From Candidatus Hydrogenedentota bacterium (GTDB taxonomy: Bacteria > Hydrogenedentota > Hydrogenedentia > Hydrogenedentales > SLHB01), in assembly GCA_020848835.1 (NCBI GenBank), contig JADLHJ010000028.1, forward strand, positions 44,408 through 108,407: DNA of 64,000 nt. The letters are read 5' to 3'. Of this stretch, positions 27,164 through 36,337 are shown in pieces (position 1 is the stretch's first letter; each line of letters begins with the position of its first letter). The notes under the pieces are model-generated. The model had not been told where the DNA came from, ran no database searches, and saw nothing but the letters and a program-made list of their open reading frames with translations. The position numbers were made by a program, and so were the translations under genes.

Positions 27164-29164
27164 ATGTTCAAACCGGTGCGCTTGATGTTGGCAATTGCTG
27201 CAATTCTCGTGGGGGCTGCTGCTGCACACGCCAAAGTTACGTTTGAATCGCTGCTTGGGGAGATGACGAATCTTGAGGCGTTGAGTTATTTTCCGGACCC
27301 CGCCTATACGACGAAGCAGTTCTCCAGCTATGACCGGAATTCGACCGATCCGAAGGTGCTGACGGATGAGAACTGGTTTGCGAACGGCGACCGCGGGAAG
27401 TACTTGCGCGAGGAAACACGGAACGGCGAGAAAGAATATGTGCTGATGGATGCGGAAGGACCGGGCGCAATTGTGCGCGTTTGGTCTGCGAATCCGATCG
27501 ATGCGGGCATCGTGCGCGTCTATCTCGATAATGCGGAGAAGCCGGTCATCGATATGCCGCTGACCGACATGCTCGGCGGGAGCATAGCGCCGTTCATTAA
27601 GCCTATCGCGAACGAAGTTTCCAAAGGATGGAATAGCTATCTGCCTATTCCCTATGCGAAACACTGCAAGGTCACGACGAGCAAGTGGGATTTTTATTAC
27701 CACATCAATTATCGAGCCTATGAAAAAGGCACCGCTGTAAAAACGTATTCAAACGAACTCGCAACGGAGAATCGGGAAACGATAGAGACCGTTGCGCGCT
27801 CGCTTGGCGAACCGTCGAATTTGTTGGACAAGTCTGGTACGAGGTTCGATGGAGAATTTTTTTTGTCGGCAGGCGAATCTACATCTAGTGTCTTTGAAGC
27901 GCAGCATTCTGCGATTTACAGCATGGTGTGCACCGTGCGATCCGGAAAGCTGCCGGAGGTATTGCGAGGGGCTTTGCTTGAGATCACGTTCGATGGCGCG
28001 GACAAGCCGCAGGTATGCGCGCCATTGGGTGATTTCTTCGGCACCGCGCCTGGGTTGAACGAGTACGCATCACTGCCGTCGGGCGCCTTGAAGGGCGGGG
28101 TGTTGTATGCGCGCTGGGTAATGCCTTTCAAAAAGCAATGCGAAATACGCGTGCGCAACTACAGCGCCGCCAATTTTTACGCGACGATCGAGTTGTACTG
28201 TAAGAAATACGATTGGACCAAGAACTCGATGTACTTCCATTCCGGGTTCCGTTCGGAGCATCCCATCAAGACGCGTCCGCGACAGGACTGGACTTTTCTG
28301 GATACCACCGGCAAAGGCCGATTTGTCGGCACGATGCTACACGTAACAAATAACGTGAAGGATTGGTGGGGCGAGGGCGACGAAAAAATTTATGTCGATG
28401 GAGAAACGTTTCCGAGCCACTTCGGTACGGGCTCGGAAGACTATTTCGGTTATGCGTGGTGCTGGCCGGAGAAGTTTGTGCATGCGTATCACAACCAGCC
28501 GCGTTGCGATGGTCCGGGAAATTACGGGCAGACCTGCGTGAGCCGGTTCCACATCATCGACGACATTCCGTTTACGAAGTCTTTTAAATTCGATATAGAG
28601 GTTTGGCATTGGGCGGATACGCAGATCGCGATGGCGGAGACGGCGTGGTGGTACGCCTTGGATGGGAACACGAATACGTTTGCTGCATTGACTGCGGACA
28701 ACTTGAAGGTTATTGAGCCGCTGCCATTGCCGCCACCCAAGAAAGTGGAAGGCGCGCTTGAGGGCGAAGAATTGAAGGTGCTTGCAAAATCGGGAAGTCC
28801 CGAGCGCCAGGATTTCAGCGATAACATGAGCGGTGGCGCGCATCTGTGGTGGCGGCTGGGGAAACCTGGCGACACGCTATCGCTCGCGATACCTGTCGAG
28901 AAGGCAGGCAAATACGACGTGATCGCGGTGTTCACCAAGGCGGGCGACTACGGAATTCACAAGGTATCGATCAACGACAAGGTCGCAATCGAGAACCTCG
29001 ATTTGTACAACAACGGCGTGATTCAAACGCCGGAGCAGAGCCTGGGTGTGTTCGATTTGAAGAAAGGCGAGAACACGCTGAATGTCACGATCGCGGGTAA
29101 GAACGAGAAGGCGGTGCCGAACTATATGTTTGGGTTGGATTATTTGCGGCTTGTGGCGAAGTAA
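27164..29164 (+). CDS. DUF2961 (GH172-like) secreted protein
   Basis: 666 aa from ATG 27164, preceded by GGGGAG; an upstream extension has no support. A signal peptide (PVRLMLAIAAILVGAAAAHA) is followed by the DUF2961 domain: SNPIDAGIVRVYLD-type entry (ANPIDAGIVRVYLD here), LGDFFGTAPGLNEY, and FGTGSEDYFGYAWCW, which holds the conserved acidic cluster. The family includes GH172 enzymes acting on fructofuranose or arabinofuranose linkages. About 100 C-terminal residues (HLWWRLGKPGDTLSLAIPV) form an extra beta domain, perhaps carbohydrate-binding. Specificity not known. Confidence 0.88.
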   Translation: MFKPVRLMLAIAAILVGAAAAHAKVTFESLLGEMTNLEALSYFPDPAYTTKQFSSYDRNSTDPKVLTDENWFANGDRGKYLREETRNGEKEYVLMDAEGPGAIVRVWSANPIDAGIVRVYLDNAEKPVIDMPLTDMLGGSIAPFIKPIANEVSKGWNSYLPIPYAKHCKVTTSKWDFYYHINYRAYEKGTAVKTYSNELATENRETIETVARSLGEPSNLLDKSGTRFDGEFFLSAGESTSSVFEAQHSAIYSMVCTVRSGKLPEVLRGALLEITFDGADKPQVCAPLGDFFGTAPGLNEYASLPSGALKGGVLYARWVMPFKKQCEIRVRNYSAANFYATIELYCKKYDWTKNSMYFHSGFRSEHPIKTRPRQDWTFLDTTGKGRFVGTMLHVTNNVKDWWGEGDEKIYVDGETFPSHFGTGSEDYFGYAWCWPEKFVHAYHNQPRCDGPGNYGQTCVSRFHIIDDIPFTKSFKFDIEVWHWADTQIAMAETAWWYALDGNTNTFAALTADNLKVIEPLPLPPPKKVEGALEGEELKVLAKSGSPERQDFSDNMSGGAHLWWRLGKPGDTLSLAIPVEKAGKYDVIAVFTKAGDYGIHKVSINDKVAIENLDLYNNGVIQTPEQSLGVFDLKKGENTLNVTIAGKNEKAVPNYMFGLDYLRLVAK

Positions 29165-29248
29165 GTGAGCGTTCGTCAGTGAGTTAGCCGAAGAAAGGCG
29201 GCGCTGTCGCGCTGCACTCCAAGGCGCTTCTGGCAAATTTCAGCCGCT

Positions 29249-29692
29249 TTATTTTTCCAGGCGCGAGAATCCGATATAACTTGATTCGGGCGGGTTGAGG
29301 CCGTTTTGTGCTGCGTGGCGGGCCATTTGGCCGCGGTGGTGGGAGCCGTGGGTGATGAGGTGATGCAGAATATCGAGCAGGGTGGATGCCATCGGTTCGC
29401 CGTTCAGTTTGTGGTAGTGGAATACCTGCGCAAGGTCTGCCTTCAGGGCTTGGGAATAGCGCGTCTCAGTGTGGTTCGCAATCGCTTCGAGTTCCGCTTT
29501 GGGTAAAGTTTCGAAGATACCGGCGTCGAGTGGTTCCGCGTGGATGCGCTGAAACCAGATACGTTCTGCGCAATAAATGTGGGAGATCATTTTTGTGAGG
29601 TATTCGTCATTCGGCGCGTTGACGTGCACGAAGTCGAGCCACAACCGATTTCCCCAGTTGGTGTAGGCGATTAGTTGTTTTAATCCGTCCAT
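29249..29692 (-). CDS. DinB family protein
   Basis: 147 aa from ATG 29692 (GGAAGG upstream). A much longer frame reaches 30271 but overlaps the NYN gene opposite and has no family similarity. The four-helix bundle signs are present: LIAYTNWGNRLWLD, HIYCAERIWFQRI, and HHLITHGSHHRGQM. The histidines in HIYCAE and in HGSHHRG form the usual metal-binding triad. The family is related to bacillithiol/mycothiol S-transferases and YfiT-like hydrolases. Substrate unknown. Confidence 0.88.
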   Translation of the reverse strand: MDGLKQLIAYTNWGNRLWLDFVHVNAPNDEYLTKMISHIYCAERIWFQRIHAEPLDAGIFETLPKAELEAIANHTETRYSQALKADLAQVFHYHKLNGEPMASTLLDILHHLITHGSHHRGQMARHAAQNGLNPPESSYIGFSRLEK

Positions 29693-29779
29693 CTCATTTT
29701 CCTTCCAACTCATTTCGCGCGGACCAACGAAGTCTGCTGGCCGCATGCCGTCGCGACGACATGTTACAGTACCGGCTCC

Positions 29780-30307
29780 ATGTCTCACATTTATCTTATC
29801 GATGCATACAATGTCATGTACCAATGCCCCCAACTCAAACCGCTGGCGCAGCGCGATTTCGAGGCTGCGCGCGATGGATTGGTTGAGCGGGTGTCCCGAT
29901 ATTGCGGCACAACGGGTGAACCGGCAAAGGTGATCTTCGACGGCCGTGGGCGCAGTCCGGAGCGGCACACGCCATACCGCGGGGCCCCAGGATTGGAGGT
30001 CGTATACAGTCCGGGCCATTTGACCGCGGACGCGGTTATCGAGCGCGAGGTATATTCCGCACCGCACCGCCGCGAGATTATTGTGGTCACCGGTGACCGT
30101 GGTATCCGCGATTTGTGCCGTGGGCTGGGTTCGCTTGTGATGGCACCGGAACATTTTCTGAACATGGTCGATGAAGTGCTTACGCGATCGAGCGCACACC
30201 TGCGCACGAACTACGAGAAGTTTTCGACCAATCTGCTTGAAGATCGATTGGCGGATCGCAGCCGGGAGCATTTGTCCAGACTAAAGAAGCGGCTGAAGGA
30301 TCATTAA
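29780..30307 (+). CDS. YacP-like NYN domain ribonuclease
   Basis: 175 aa. NYN/PIN-like RNase fold: LIDAYNVMY at the N-terminus with the first acidic residue (Asp8), HLTADAVIEREV in the middle, and VVTGDRGIRDLC with the later acidic site. The C-terminal third is a highly charged helix (RLADRSREHLSRLKKRLKDH). The family includes Rae1 of Bacillus, a ribosome-associated endoribonuclease; whether this member does the same is unknown. It diverges from DinB with 87 nt between. Confidence 0.85.
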   Translation: MSHIYLIDAYNVMYQCPQLKPLAQRDFEAARDGLVERVSRYCGTTGEPAKVIFDGRGRSPERHTPYRGAPGLEVVYSPGHLTADAVIEREVYSAPHRREIIVVTGDRGIRDLCRGLGSLVMAPEHFLNMVDEVLTRSSAHLRTNYEKFSTNLLEDRLADRSREHLSRLKKRLKDH

Positions 30308-30696
30308 ACGGTTTTAACCTGTGCCGGCCCTTCAGGCCTCGGAGATGAGTTGATATTGGCGGCTACCTGGGCCTAACAGCCCAGGCTACGAACCGTTTCG
30401 CGCCTTTGGCGCTAAAGAGGCGTTTCTCAATGTATCGAATAAGCGCTGAAGAGGCACTTCTCGATGTATCGAAGATGCGCTTTTTGATGTATCGAAGAGG
30501 GGTTTCTCCGATGTATCGAAGAGGCGCTTATCGATGTGTAAAGGTTTTGTGAAGGCTCCGAGCGATACAAGCATTCATCTGGTTGTGATGACTTTGTGGA
30601 CGGGTACCGTCTTGGGAACTCGAATACACGCACAATTACGATTACGATTACGAGTACGAGCACGAAGTACGAAGTAACGTCTGGGGGCACTAACGC
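30308..30696. repeat. Repeat-rich gap: hairpins, tandem ATGTATCGAA units and a hexamer run
   Basis: No credible gene. From left to right: GGCC-cttca-GGCC near 30326-30338; the hairpin CCTGGGC-ctaaca-GCCCAGG at 30366-30385; GCGCC-ttt-GGCGC at 30400-30412. Tandem units of 23-34 bp then start with ATGTATCGAA at 30430, 30464, 30487, 30511 and, degenerate, at 30534. Further right a run of ATTACG/GAGTACG-type hexamers covers about 30632-30678. The cyclase gene starts at 30697. Confidence 0.8.
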
Positions 30697-31320
30697 ATGC
30701 GTTGGATTGATGTAACGATACCGATGCATCCTGCAATGACCGTGTGGCCGGGGGACCCTGCGTTTACATTGAGCCCTGCTTCACGCATCGCCGATGGGCG
30801 CAGCACGAACGTTTCCACAATTGGCCTCAGCACGCACACGGGTACGCATTGCGATGCGCCGTGGCATTTCGAGGACGACGGCAACAAACTCGACGAAGTG
30901 GATACATCCGTGTTTTTTGGCGATGCGCTATTGATTGAGCTTGCGCATTTGGACACGATACGAGCAGCGGATCTTCCGCCGGAGAAACTACCGCCGCGCG
31001 TGCTCTTCAAGACGCGCAATGCCCTTTATCCCCACGACGCGCCGTTTCGCAAGGATTATGTTGCGCTCGAGCCTGATGCTGCGCAGCGTTGCGTGGACGA
31101 CGGGGTCTGTCTGGTCGGCGTGGACTATCTTTCCGTCGCGCCGTACAAGCAAAACGGGCAGGACACACACCACATTCTCCTGCGCAACAGCGTGTTTGTA
31201 GTTGAGGGCCTGTTACTGAAAGAATTCACCTCGGGCGTGTATCCGTTTATCGTCATGCCGATGCATATTATCGGTGCGGATGGTGCGCCTTGCCGCGCTT
31301 TTATCGGAATGGAGGACTAG
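30697..31320 (+). CDS. Cyclase / arylformamidase-like metal hydrolase
   Basis: 207 aa member of the Cyclase family (KynB-like). The metal motif HTGTHCDAPWHF gives His47, His51, Asp53 and His57, and GVDYLSVAP is the second conserved block. Such enzymes hydrolyse N-formylkynurenine, isatin or related amides and lactones; no kynurenine genes are near, so the substrate is open. The stop is followed at once by the glgC GTG, so the pair is coupled. The ATG lies inside a 12-bp palindrome AACGCATGCGTT. Confidence 0.88.
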   Translation: MRWIDVTIPMHPAMTVWPGDPAFTLSPASRIADGRSTNVSTIGLSTHTGTHCDAPWHFEDDGNKLDEVDTSVFFGDALLIELAHLDTIRAADLPPEKLPPRVLFKTRNALYPHDAPFRKDYVALEPDAAQRCVDDGVCLVGVDYLSVAPYKQNGQDTHHILLRNSVFVVEGLLLKEFTSGVYPFIVMPMHIIGADGAPCRAFIGMED

Positions 31321-32592
31321 GTGCCCGATTATCATGACATGCGCGACGTGCTCGCGATTGTCCTTGCCGGGGGTCAAGGCGAGCGCCTGCACCCACTGAC
31401 CAAAGATCGCGCTAAGCCCGCCGTGCAGTTTGGCGGGCAGTACCGGCTTATCGATTTCACGCTCTCTAATTGTCTCAACTCGCAGTGCCGGCGGGTTCTC
31501 GTGATCGTGCAATATAAATCGCTTTCGCTGGTGCGGCATATCCGCGAAGGCTGGGGGATGTTGAGTCGCGACCTCGGCGAATACATAGAGCCCGTGCCCG
31601 CGCAAAAACGCGTGGGAGAAGATTGGTATCTCGGAACGGCGGACGCAATCTTTCAGAACATGTACTCGATCGAACCGGCGGAACCGACCGAGGTATTGGT
31701 TCTCTCCGGCGATCACATCTATAAGATGAACTACGGGGAGATGATCGCGTTCCACCGGCGCAACAAGTCGGACATGACGATTGCCACCCTGGAAATGCCG
31801 ATTGAACAGGCCAACCGTTTCGGCGTGCTCGAGGTGGATTACACCGCGCAAGTCATCGGCTTTCAGGAGAAACCCTCGAACCCCGCGCCGGTTCCGGATC
31901 GTCCAGACACCGCACTTGCGTCGATGGGTGTCTACGTGTTTAACGCAGATGTACTGAAGGACGCGGTCACAACGGACGCCAACAACAAACAGTCATCGCA
32001 TGATTTCGGGAAAGACATTATTCCCGAGTTGATCAAAACCCACAACGTATTCGCGTACATGTTCCGGGACGAAAACAAGAAGGCGATGCCGTATTGGCGC
32101 GACGTGGGGACGCTGGATTCGTATTGGGAAGCCAATATGGATTTGGTCAGCATCGATCCGATATTCAATCTTTACGATCAGGACTGGCCGATACGCACAC
32201 ACTTGAACAATCTGCCGCCCGCGAAGTTCGTCTTTGGTGCGGAGGGGGTGCGCTTCGGGGCTGCGGTGGACTCGATCGTCAGCGCGGGGTGCATTGTCAG
32301 CGGCGGTTTGGTGAAGCGCAGCGTGCTGTCACCCAACGTCCGCGTCAACAGTTACAGCCACATTGAAGAGAGCATCCTGCTCCCGGGCTGCAACGTTGGG
32401 CGCAACTGTCGTATTCGACGGGCCATCATCGAGCGAAACGTCTCGATTCCCGAAAACACAGTGATTGGCTACGACGCCCATGAAGACGCCAAGCGCTTCA
32501 CGGTGTCTGCCGGTGGCGTGGTGGTTGTGGCAGGGTCCGAGCATACGCCGCTCGTCCCGAACGCGGAAAGAATGCCCTACCACGCGGGCTAG
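31321..32592 (+). CDS. glgC: Glucose-1-phosphate adenylyltransferase
   Basis: 423 aa from a GTG directly after the previous stop, with GGAGG at the end of that gene. Makes ADP-glucose from ATP and glucose-1-phosphate, the committed step of glycogen synthesis. Motifs: AGGQGERLHPLTKDRAKPA, FGGQYRLIDFTLSNC, VLVLSGDHIYKM and FQEKPSNP, followed by the left-handed beta helix at the C-terminus. Length and motifs are standard. No other glycogen gene is adjacent. Confidence 0.96.
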   Translation: MPDYHDMRDVLAIVLAGGQGERLHPLTKDRAKPAVQFGGQYRLIDFTLSNCLNSQCRRVLVIVQYKSLSLVRHIREGWGMLSRDLGEYIEPVPAQKRVGEDWYLGTADAIFQNMYSIEPAEPTEVLVLSGDHIYKMNYGEMIAFHRRNKSDMTIATLEMPIEQANRFGVLEVDYTAQVIGFQEKPSNPAPVPDRPDTALASMGVYVFNADVLKDAVTTDANNKQSSHDFGKDIIPELIKTHNVFAYMFRDENKKAMPYWRDVGTLDSYWEANMDLVSIDPIFNLYDQDWPIRTHLNNLPPAKFVFGAEGVRFGAAVDSIVSAGCIVSGGLVKRSVLSPNVRVNSYSHIEESILLPGCNVGRNCRIRRAIIERNVSIPENTVIGYDAHEDAKRFTVSAGGVVVVAGSEHTPLVPNAERMPYHAG

Positions 32593-32633
32593 CGCGTCCC
32601 CTCGCGACCCATCCGGCGAATCCCCTTAGCGCG

Positions 32634-32663
32634 TTGAACGGTCTTTGATACGTAACGTATCAT
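32634..32663 (+). promoter_or_regulatory. Predicted promoter with palindromic operator before tolC-like gene
   Basis: A -35-like TTGAAC (32634-32639), 18-nt spacer and -10-like TATCAT (32658-32663). The perfect inverted repeat GATACGTAACGTATC (32647-32661) overlaps the spacer and -10, the usual place for a repressor. The gene start is at 32693. Read from sequence only. Confidence 0.5.
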
Positions 32664-32692
32664 TGTGCGGAGTGGAAGGAAGTCAGCATCTC

Positions 32693-34357
32693 ATGTTACG
32701 TATTCGACTTATCGTTGTAATGCTCGCCGCATGCGCTGGAATGGCGTTTGCGGACGATGCCGCCACTCCGAACGCTTCCCCGGAACCGCAAGCGCCTGCT
32801 GCGGCAAGTGAGCCTGTCGGCCCGGTGACTTCCGAAGCCATCATCGAAATGATGAAATCGCTTGAAGAGTTCATGGCGCAGCAGCCCGCTGATGTTCCCA
32901 AGGGAGACCCCCTGGTGCTGGATGCGCGTAAGGCCGTCGAGCTGGCTACCACGCAGAATGCGCAAGTCTATGTCGCTGAAGACGATGTTGACGCGGCGAA
33001 GGCCCGAATTGGACAAGCCCGGTCGCGGCTGTTGCCTCAGATTACAGTGTCATCTACGCAGACGTGGACCGAGTTCAACGAACGCGATCAAGGTTTTCTC
33101 CAAGAGCTGATCTATGGCGGCAGTATCGGCGGTGGCGGTCTAGGCGGCGGTAGTGGCCTGGGCGGAGGAGGGTTGGGTGGTGGTCTCGGGGGAGGCAGCA
33201 ATTCAAGCATCCCGGGCAGCCGCATTGCGCGCTTTGTGCTGGGCCGGGTATTGACAGACCTACTCGATGTGGACAGCATGCTTGAGCGCCCCGACGATTT
33301 TCGCACGGACAAGATGACCATAAATCAGGTCATATACGCGGGCGGCCAGATCAAGTCAGCCGTTCGCGCCTCGCAATATCTTGCTGAATCGCAGGAATTC
33401 CGGCAGCAGGGTACCCTCGCGCAATTGGAATTCGACGCCAAGCAGGCGTATTACACTGCGGCGGCTTCGCAGGCGCTCGTACGCGTGGCGGAAGAAAGCG
33501 TGAAAACTTTTGAGCGCCAATTGAACGATACACGCCAGATGTTCGACGTTGGCATGGTCAGTAATTTCGAGGTGCTGCGTTCTGAAACCGAACTTGGCAG
33601 CCGCAAATCAACACTGGTGCAAGCGCGCAACGGCCAGCGCCTTGCATTCGCAAACCTTTGTCGCGTCATTGGTGCGCCGCAGGACACACCCCTGACACTG
33701 GACACGAAGTTCGATTACGTGCCCATGACGCAGGATCTCGATTCGCTTGTGGCCTTTGCCTACGAACACCGCCCCGAGATCCTTGCGTTGAAAAAAGGGA
33801 TTGACGCGGGCAAGGAAGACGTCAAGCGGGTACGCGGGCAATACAAGCCGCAGGTTGCCGGCAATATCCAATGGCAAAACGTAGACAACGGAGGCCTGAC
33901 GCAACCCGATGGTTGGACCTTTAGCGTGGGCGGGCAATGGGATATCGCTACCGGCGGCCGTCGCAAATACGAACGCATCGAAACGAAGGCGCGGCTGAGC
34001 GGTCTTGAACATCAATTGCAGGACTTGCAGGCCATTGTCGAACTCGACGTGAAGGCTGCACAAATTCAGATTCAGGACGCGATGGCCCGCGTATCCAGCG
34101 AACGCGGCACCCGCGAACTCGCGCGCGAAGGCCTTCGCCTTGCCGAGCTACGCTTCCAGGAAGGGGCCGGCACGCAGACCGAAACACTGGATGCCGAGCT
34201 TGCGCTCACCAGCGCGGACACTGCACTTGTGCAGGCGCTTCGGGATTATGCCGTCGCCAATAGCTCACTCGAGCGCGCCATTGGCAAGAGCTGGGTGCGC
34301 GATGGCGAACCAGATGTTGTGACGGACATCGCTCCCGCCGAAGCCGAGAAGAAATAG
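32693..34357 (+). CDS. TolC family outer-membrane channel with glycine-rich insert
   Basis: 554 aa from ATG 32693. A signal peptide (RIRLIVVMLAACAGMAFA) precedes two OEP repeats. The first has KAVELATTQNAQVYVAEDDV; the second begins near DSLVAFAYEHRPEILALKKG and ends with LRDYAVANSSLERAIGK, a typical TolC end. Between the first pair of helices, at about residues 141-172, sits a run of Gly with few other residues (SIGGGGLGGGSGLGG), unusual for the family. It is the likely outer-membrane exit for an efflux or secretion system such as the RND pair at 19.9-24.1 kb. No pump gene is beside it. Confidence 0.9.
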   Translation: MLRIRLIVVMLAACAGMAFADDAATPNASPEPQAPAAASEPVGPVTSEAIIEMMKSLEEFMAQQPADVPKGDPLVLDARKAVELATTQNAQVYVAEDDVDAAKARIGQARSRLLPQITVSSTQTWTEFNERDQGFLQELIYGGSIGGGGLGGGSGLGGGGLGGGLGGGSNSSIPGSRIARFVLGRVLTDLLDVDSMLERPDDFRTDKMTINQVIYAGGQIKSAVRASQYLAESQEFRQQGTLAQLEFDAKQAYYTAAASQALVRVAEESVKTFERQLNDTRQMFDVGMVSNFEVLRSETELGSRKSTLVQARNGQRLAFANLCRVIGAPQDTPLTLDTKFDYVPMTQDLDSLVAFAYEHRPEILALKKGIDAGKEDVKRVRGQYKPQVAGNIQWQNVDNGGLTQPDGWTFSVGGQWDIATGGRRKYERIETKARLSGLEHQLQDLQAIVELDVKAAQIQIQDAMARVSSERGTRELAREGLRLAELRFQEGAGTQTETLDAELALTSADTALVQALRDYAVANSSLERAIGKSWVRDGEPDVVTDIAPAEAEKK

Positions 34358-34391
34358 AATCTTACCTTTCGTCGTTCAAGGCAGTAATACT

Positions 34392-35066
34392 ATGGGTGAA
34401 TACAAAGAAACGCTTTCCGCTGTTATCAGTCTGCTTTACCGCGCGCATCCGTGGCACGGCGTGCCGATTGGAGATCGCGCGCCAGATGTCGTAACGGCGT
34501 ACATCGAAATGTCGCCAACCGACACGGTGAAATACGAACTCGATAAGGGAACGGGGCTGCTCAAAGTCGATCGTCCGCAGAAGTTTTCGAGTACCTGTCC
34601 CACGCTCTACGGCTTTATTCCGCAGACGTACTGTGCGGAGCGCTCGGGCGCGTACTGTTCGGAGCGCACGGGACGCCCCAATATCGTTGGGGACGGCGAC
34701 CCGCTGGATATCTGTATCCTGACGGAGAAGCCCATTCGCAAGAGTAATGTGTTAATTCAGGCCATTCCCATCGGGGGCCTGCGGATGTTGGACGGCAACG
34801 AAGCGGACGACAAGATCGTGGCCGTAATGGTAGATGACGAAACTTTTGGGGATATGCGGGAGATCGAAGATTGCCCGAAGCGTCTAATCGACCGCTTGCG
34901 CCACTATTTTCTGACCTACAAGCAGGCGCCCGACGCCCAGGACAAGGCCTGCGAAATTACGCACGTTTACAGCCGGCTGGAGGCCCGCGAGGTTATCATC
35001 CGGGGCCGCGAGGACTATTTGCGCCGATACGCCAATATAGGGAACCTACTCAACAAACCCGTCTAA
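34392..35066 (+). CDS. ppa: Inorganic pyrophosphatase (family I)
   Basis: 224 aa. Hydrolyses pyrophosphate to drive biosynthesis. The catalytic DGDPLD signature holds Asp101, Asp103 and Asp106. YELDKGTGLLKVDR binds substrate phosphates, and VDDETFGDMREIEDCP lies in the C-terminal part. A Cys-rich insert (QTYCAERSGAYCSERTGR, about 78-95) precedes the catalytic loop, a length variant found in some lineages such as chlamydiae. Short gap (34 nt) after tolC. Confidence 0.95.
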   Translation: MGEYKETLSAVISLLYRAHPWHGVPIGDRAPDVVTAYIEMSPTDTVKYELDKGTGLLKVDRPQKFSSTCPTLYGFIPQTYCAERSGAYCSERTGRPNIVGDGDPLDICILTEKPIRKSNVLIQAIPIGGLRMLDGNEADDKIVAVMVDDETFGDMREIEDCPKRLIDRLRHYFLTYKQAPDAQDKACEITHVYSRLEAREVIIRGREDYLRRYANIGNLLNKPV

Positions 35067-35220
35067 CGCATGCGTTTGCCGCGTGGCACAAGGGGAAATC
35101 AGTTGACCGGCTCCGGCGTCTCATGCTACCGTTCCAGCGGATTACTCTGGGAATATCCTTTGCGCGTACGATCTCGGCGTTGCGCGCGGGGAGGGGTGGG
35201 CGCTAACCAACAGGTGGGCG

Positions 35221-36273
35221 ATGCGCACAGCTACGAACCGTAGCGGCTTCACGCTTATAGAACTAATGGTGGTTATCACCATTATTTCTATTCTAGCCGC
35301 ATTACTTCTCCCGGCCCTTGCTCGTGCCCGCGAACGCGCGCGCCGTGTGGTGTGTGCGAACAATCTGAAGCAGCTTGGGCTGACCTTTATCATGTTCGCA
35401 GGCGAGAACAAGGAAGGTTTCTTTCCCCCCGGACACCCGAACCACTACTACGGCGAACCGCAGACTCATCCGCCATCCAATAAAGAATCCGTACTGGTGC
35501 GTAATAACCTGACCTTTGAACCGCGCGGAATGTATCCTGATTATTTGAACGACGCGAAGGTATTGCGTTGCCCGTCGAGTCTGGAACAATTGCAGGATCC
35601 ATCCACAAGTTGGTTCACTGATTTGAGCTTCGTGCCGAAATACTTGTCCCCGGCCGTTGCAAGCGATCCGCGCAACGCGGAAGTGCTCCCCAGACTCATG
35701 CGCGAGCGGCAGGACTACGAGTGCATCTCGAGCCAATTCTACGTCTATTTGCCATATGCAGTCGCGACGGAGGAGAATCTGCTGTTTTTGCGTGATGAAA
35801 TTGACCGCCAGATGTCACTGGGAACCGTTGATTTCATGCGCGAAGATTTCACCATGCCCGGCGGTCATGGTGTTGGCGGGTCTGACTCATTCATGCGTAC
35901 CCGCGTCGGTGTGGCGCGGCATTTTATTACAAACATCAACGATCCGGCCTCGACGGCGGTGGCGGACACTGAAATTCCGGTGATGTTTGACACGATTTCG
36001 CGCGACGCGCAATTTGATCCAAACCATTTTGCGCCGTTGGGTGGAAATGTGTTGTACCTTGATGGACACGCTGAGTGGGTGCCGCTAGACAAAGAGGAAC
36101 TGAGTCCGCCGTACACGCTTTTGCTATTGGAATTCATGCGTGCGAACGTCTACACGAATGAAGGTATCAAGAACATTCCGCCATGGTGCAGCAATCGTTC
36201 GAAGGACACGCCGTTCCAGCCGCGGTATTTGTACTATCCGAGCGATCCGATGTATGAAGGACTGTTTTTTTGA
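35221..36273 (+). CDS. Pseudopilin-like protein with prepilin N-terminus
   Basis: 350 aa. The class III prepilin signal is clear: [17 protein letters not shown], with cleavage expected between Gly and Phe and a methylated N-terminus. [20 protein letters not shown] follows, a conserved piece in the DUF1559-type pseudopilins of the PVC group. Near the end is [14 protein letters not shown], resembling the H-X9-DG motif of those proteins. The middle is a soluble globular domain with many Asp and Pro. No secretion-system gene is adjacent. Its role, minor pilin or surface protein, is open. Confidence 0.88.
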   Translation: MRTATNRSGFTLIELMVVITIISILAALLLPALARARERARRVVCANNLKQLGLTFIMFAGENKEGFFPPGHPNHYYGEPQTHPPSNKESVLVRNNLTFEPRGMYPDYLNDAKVLRCPSSLEQLQDPSTSWFTDLSFVPKYLSPAVASDPRNAEVLPRLMRERQDYECISSQFYVYLPYAVATEENLLFLRDEIDRQMSLGTVDFMREDFTMPGGHGVGGSDSFMRTRVGVARHFITNINDPASTAVADTEIPVMFDTISRDAQFDPNHFAPLGGNVLYLDGHAEWVPLDKEELSPPYTLLLLEFMRANVYTNEGIKNIPPWCSNRSKDTPFQPRYLYYPSDPMYEGLFF

Positions 36274-36337
36274 GGAAACGCGCGCCAAAAGCGAAGCGCC
36301 GGCGCTGCGAAAAGAACTGGGGAGAAAGAGGTTGAAC

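Noticed and set aside
29693..30271. N-terminal extension of the DinB frame
   Set aside because: It runs antisense through the NYN gene and lacks family similarity; a good ATG with GGAAGG exists at 29692.
30416..30540. CRISPR array
   Set aside because: Repeat units are degenerate, there are no unique spacers of even length and no cas gene nearby.
30386..30574. Short minus-strand frame with repeated RLFDTS-like peptide
   Set aside because: The pattern comes from the 24-bp tandem DNA units; no start site or homologue.
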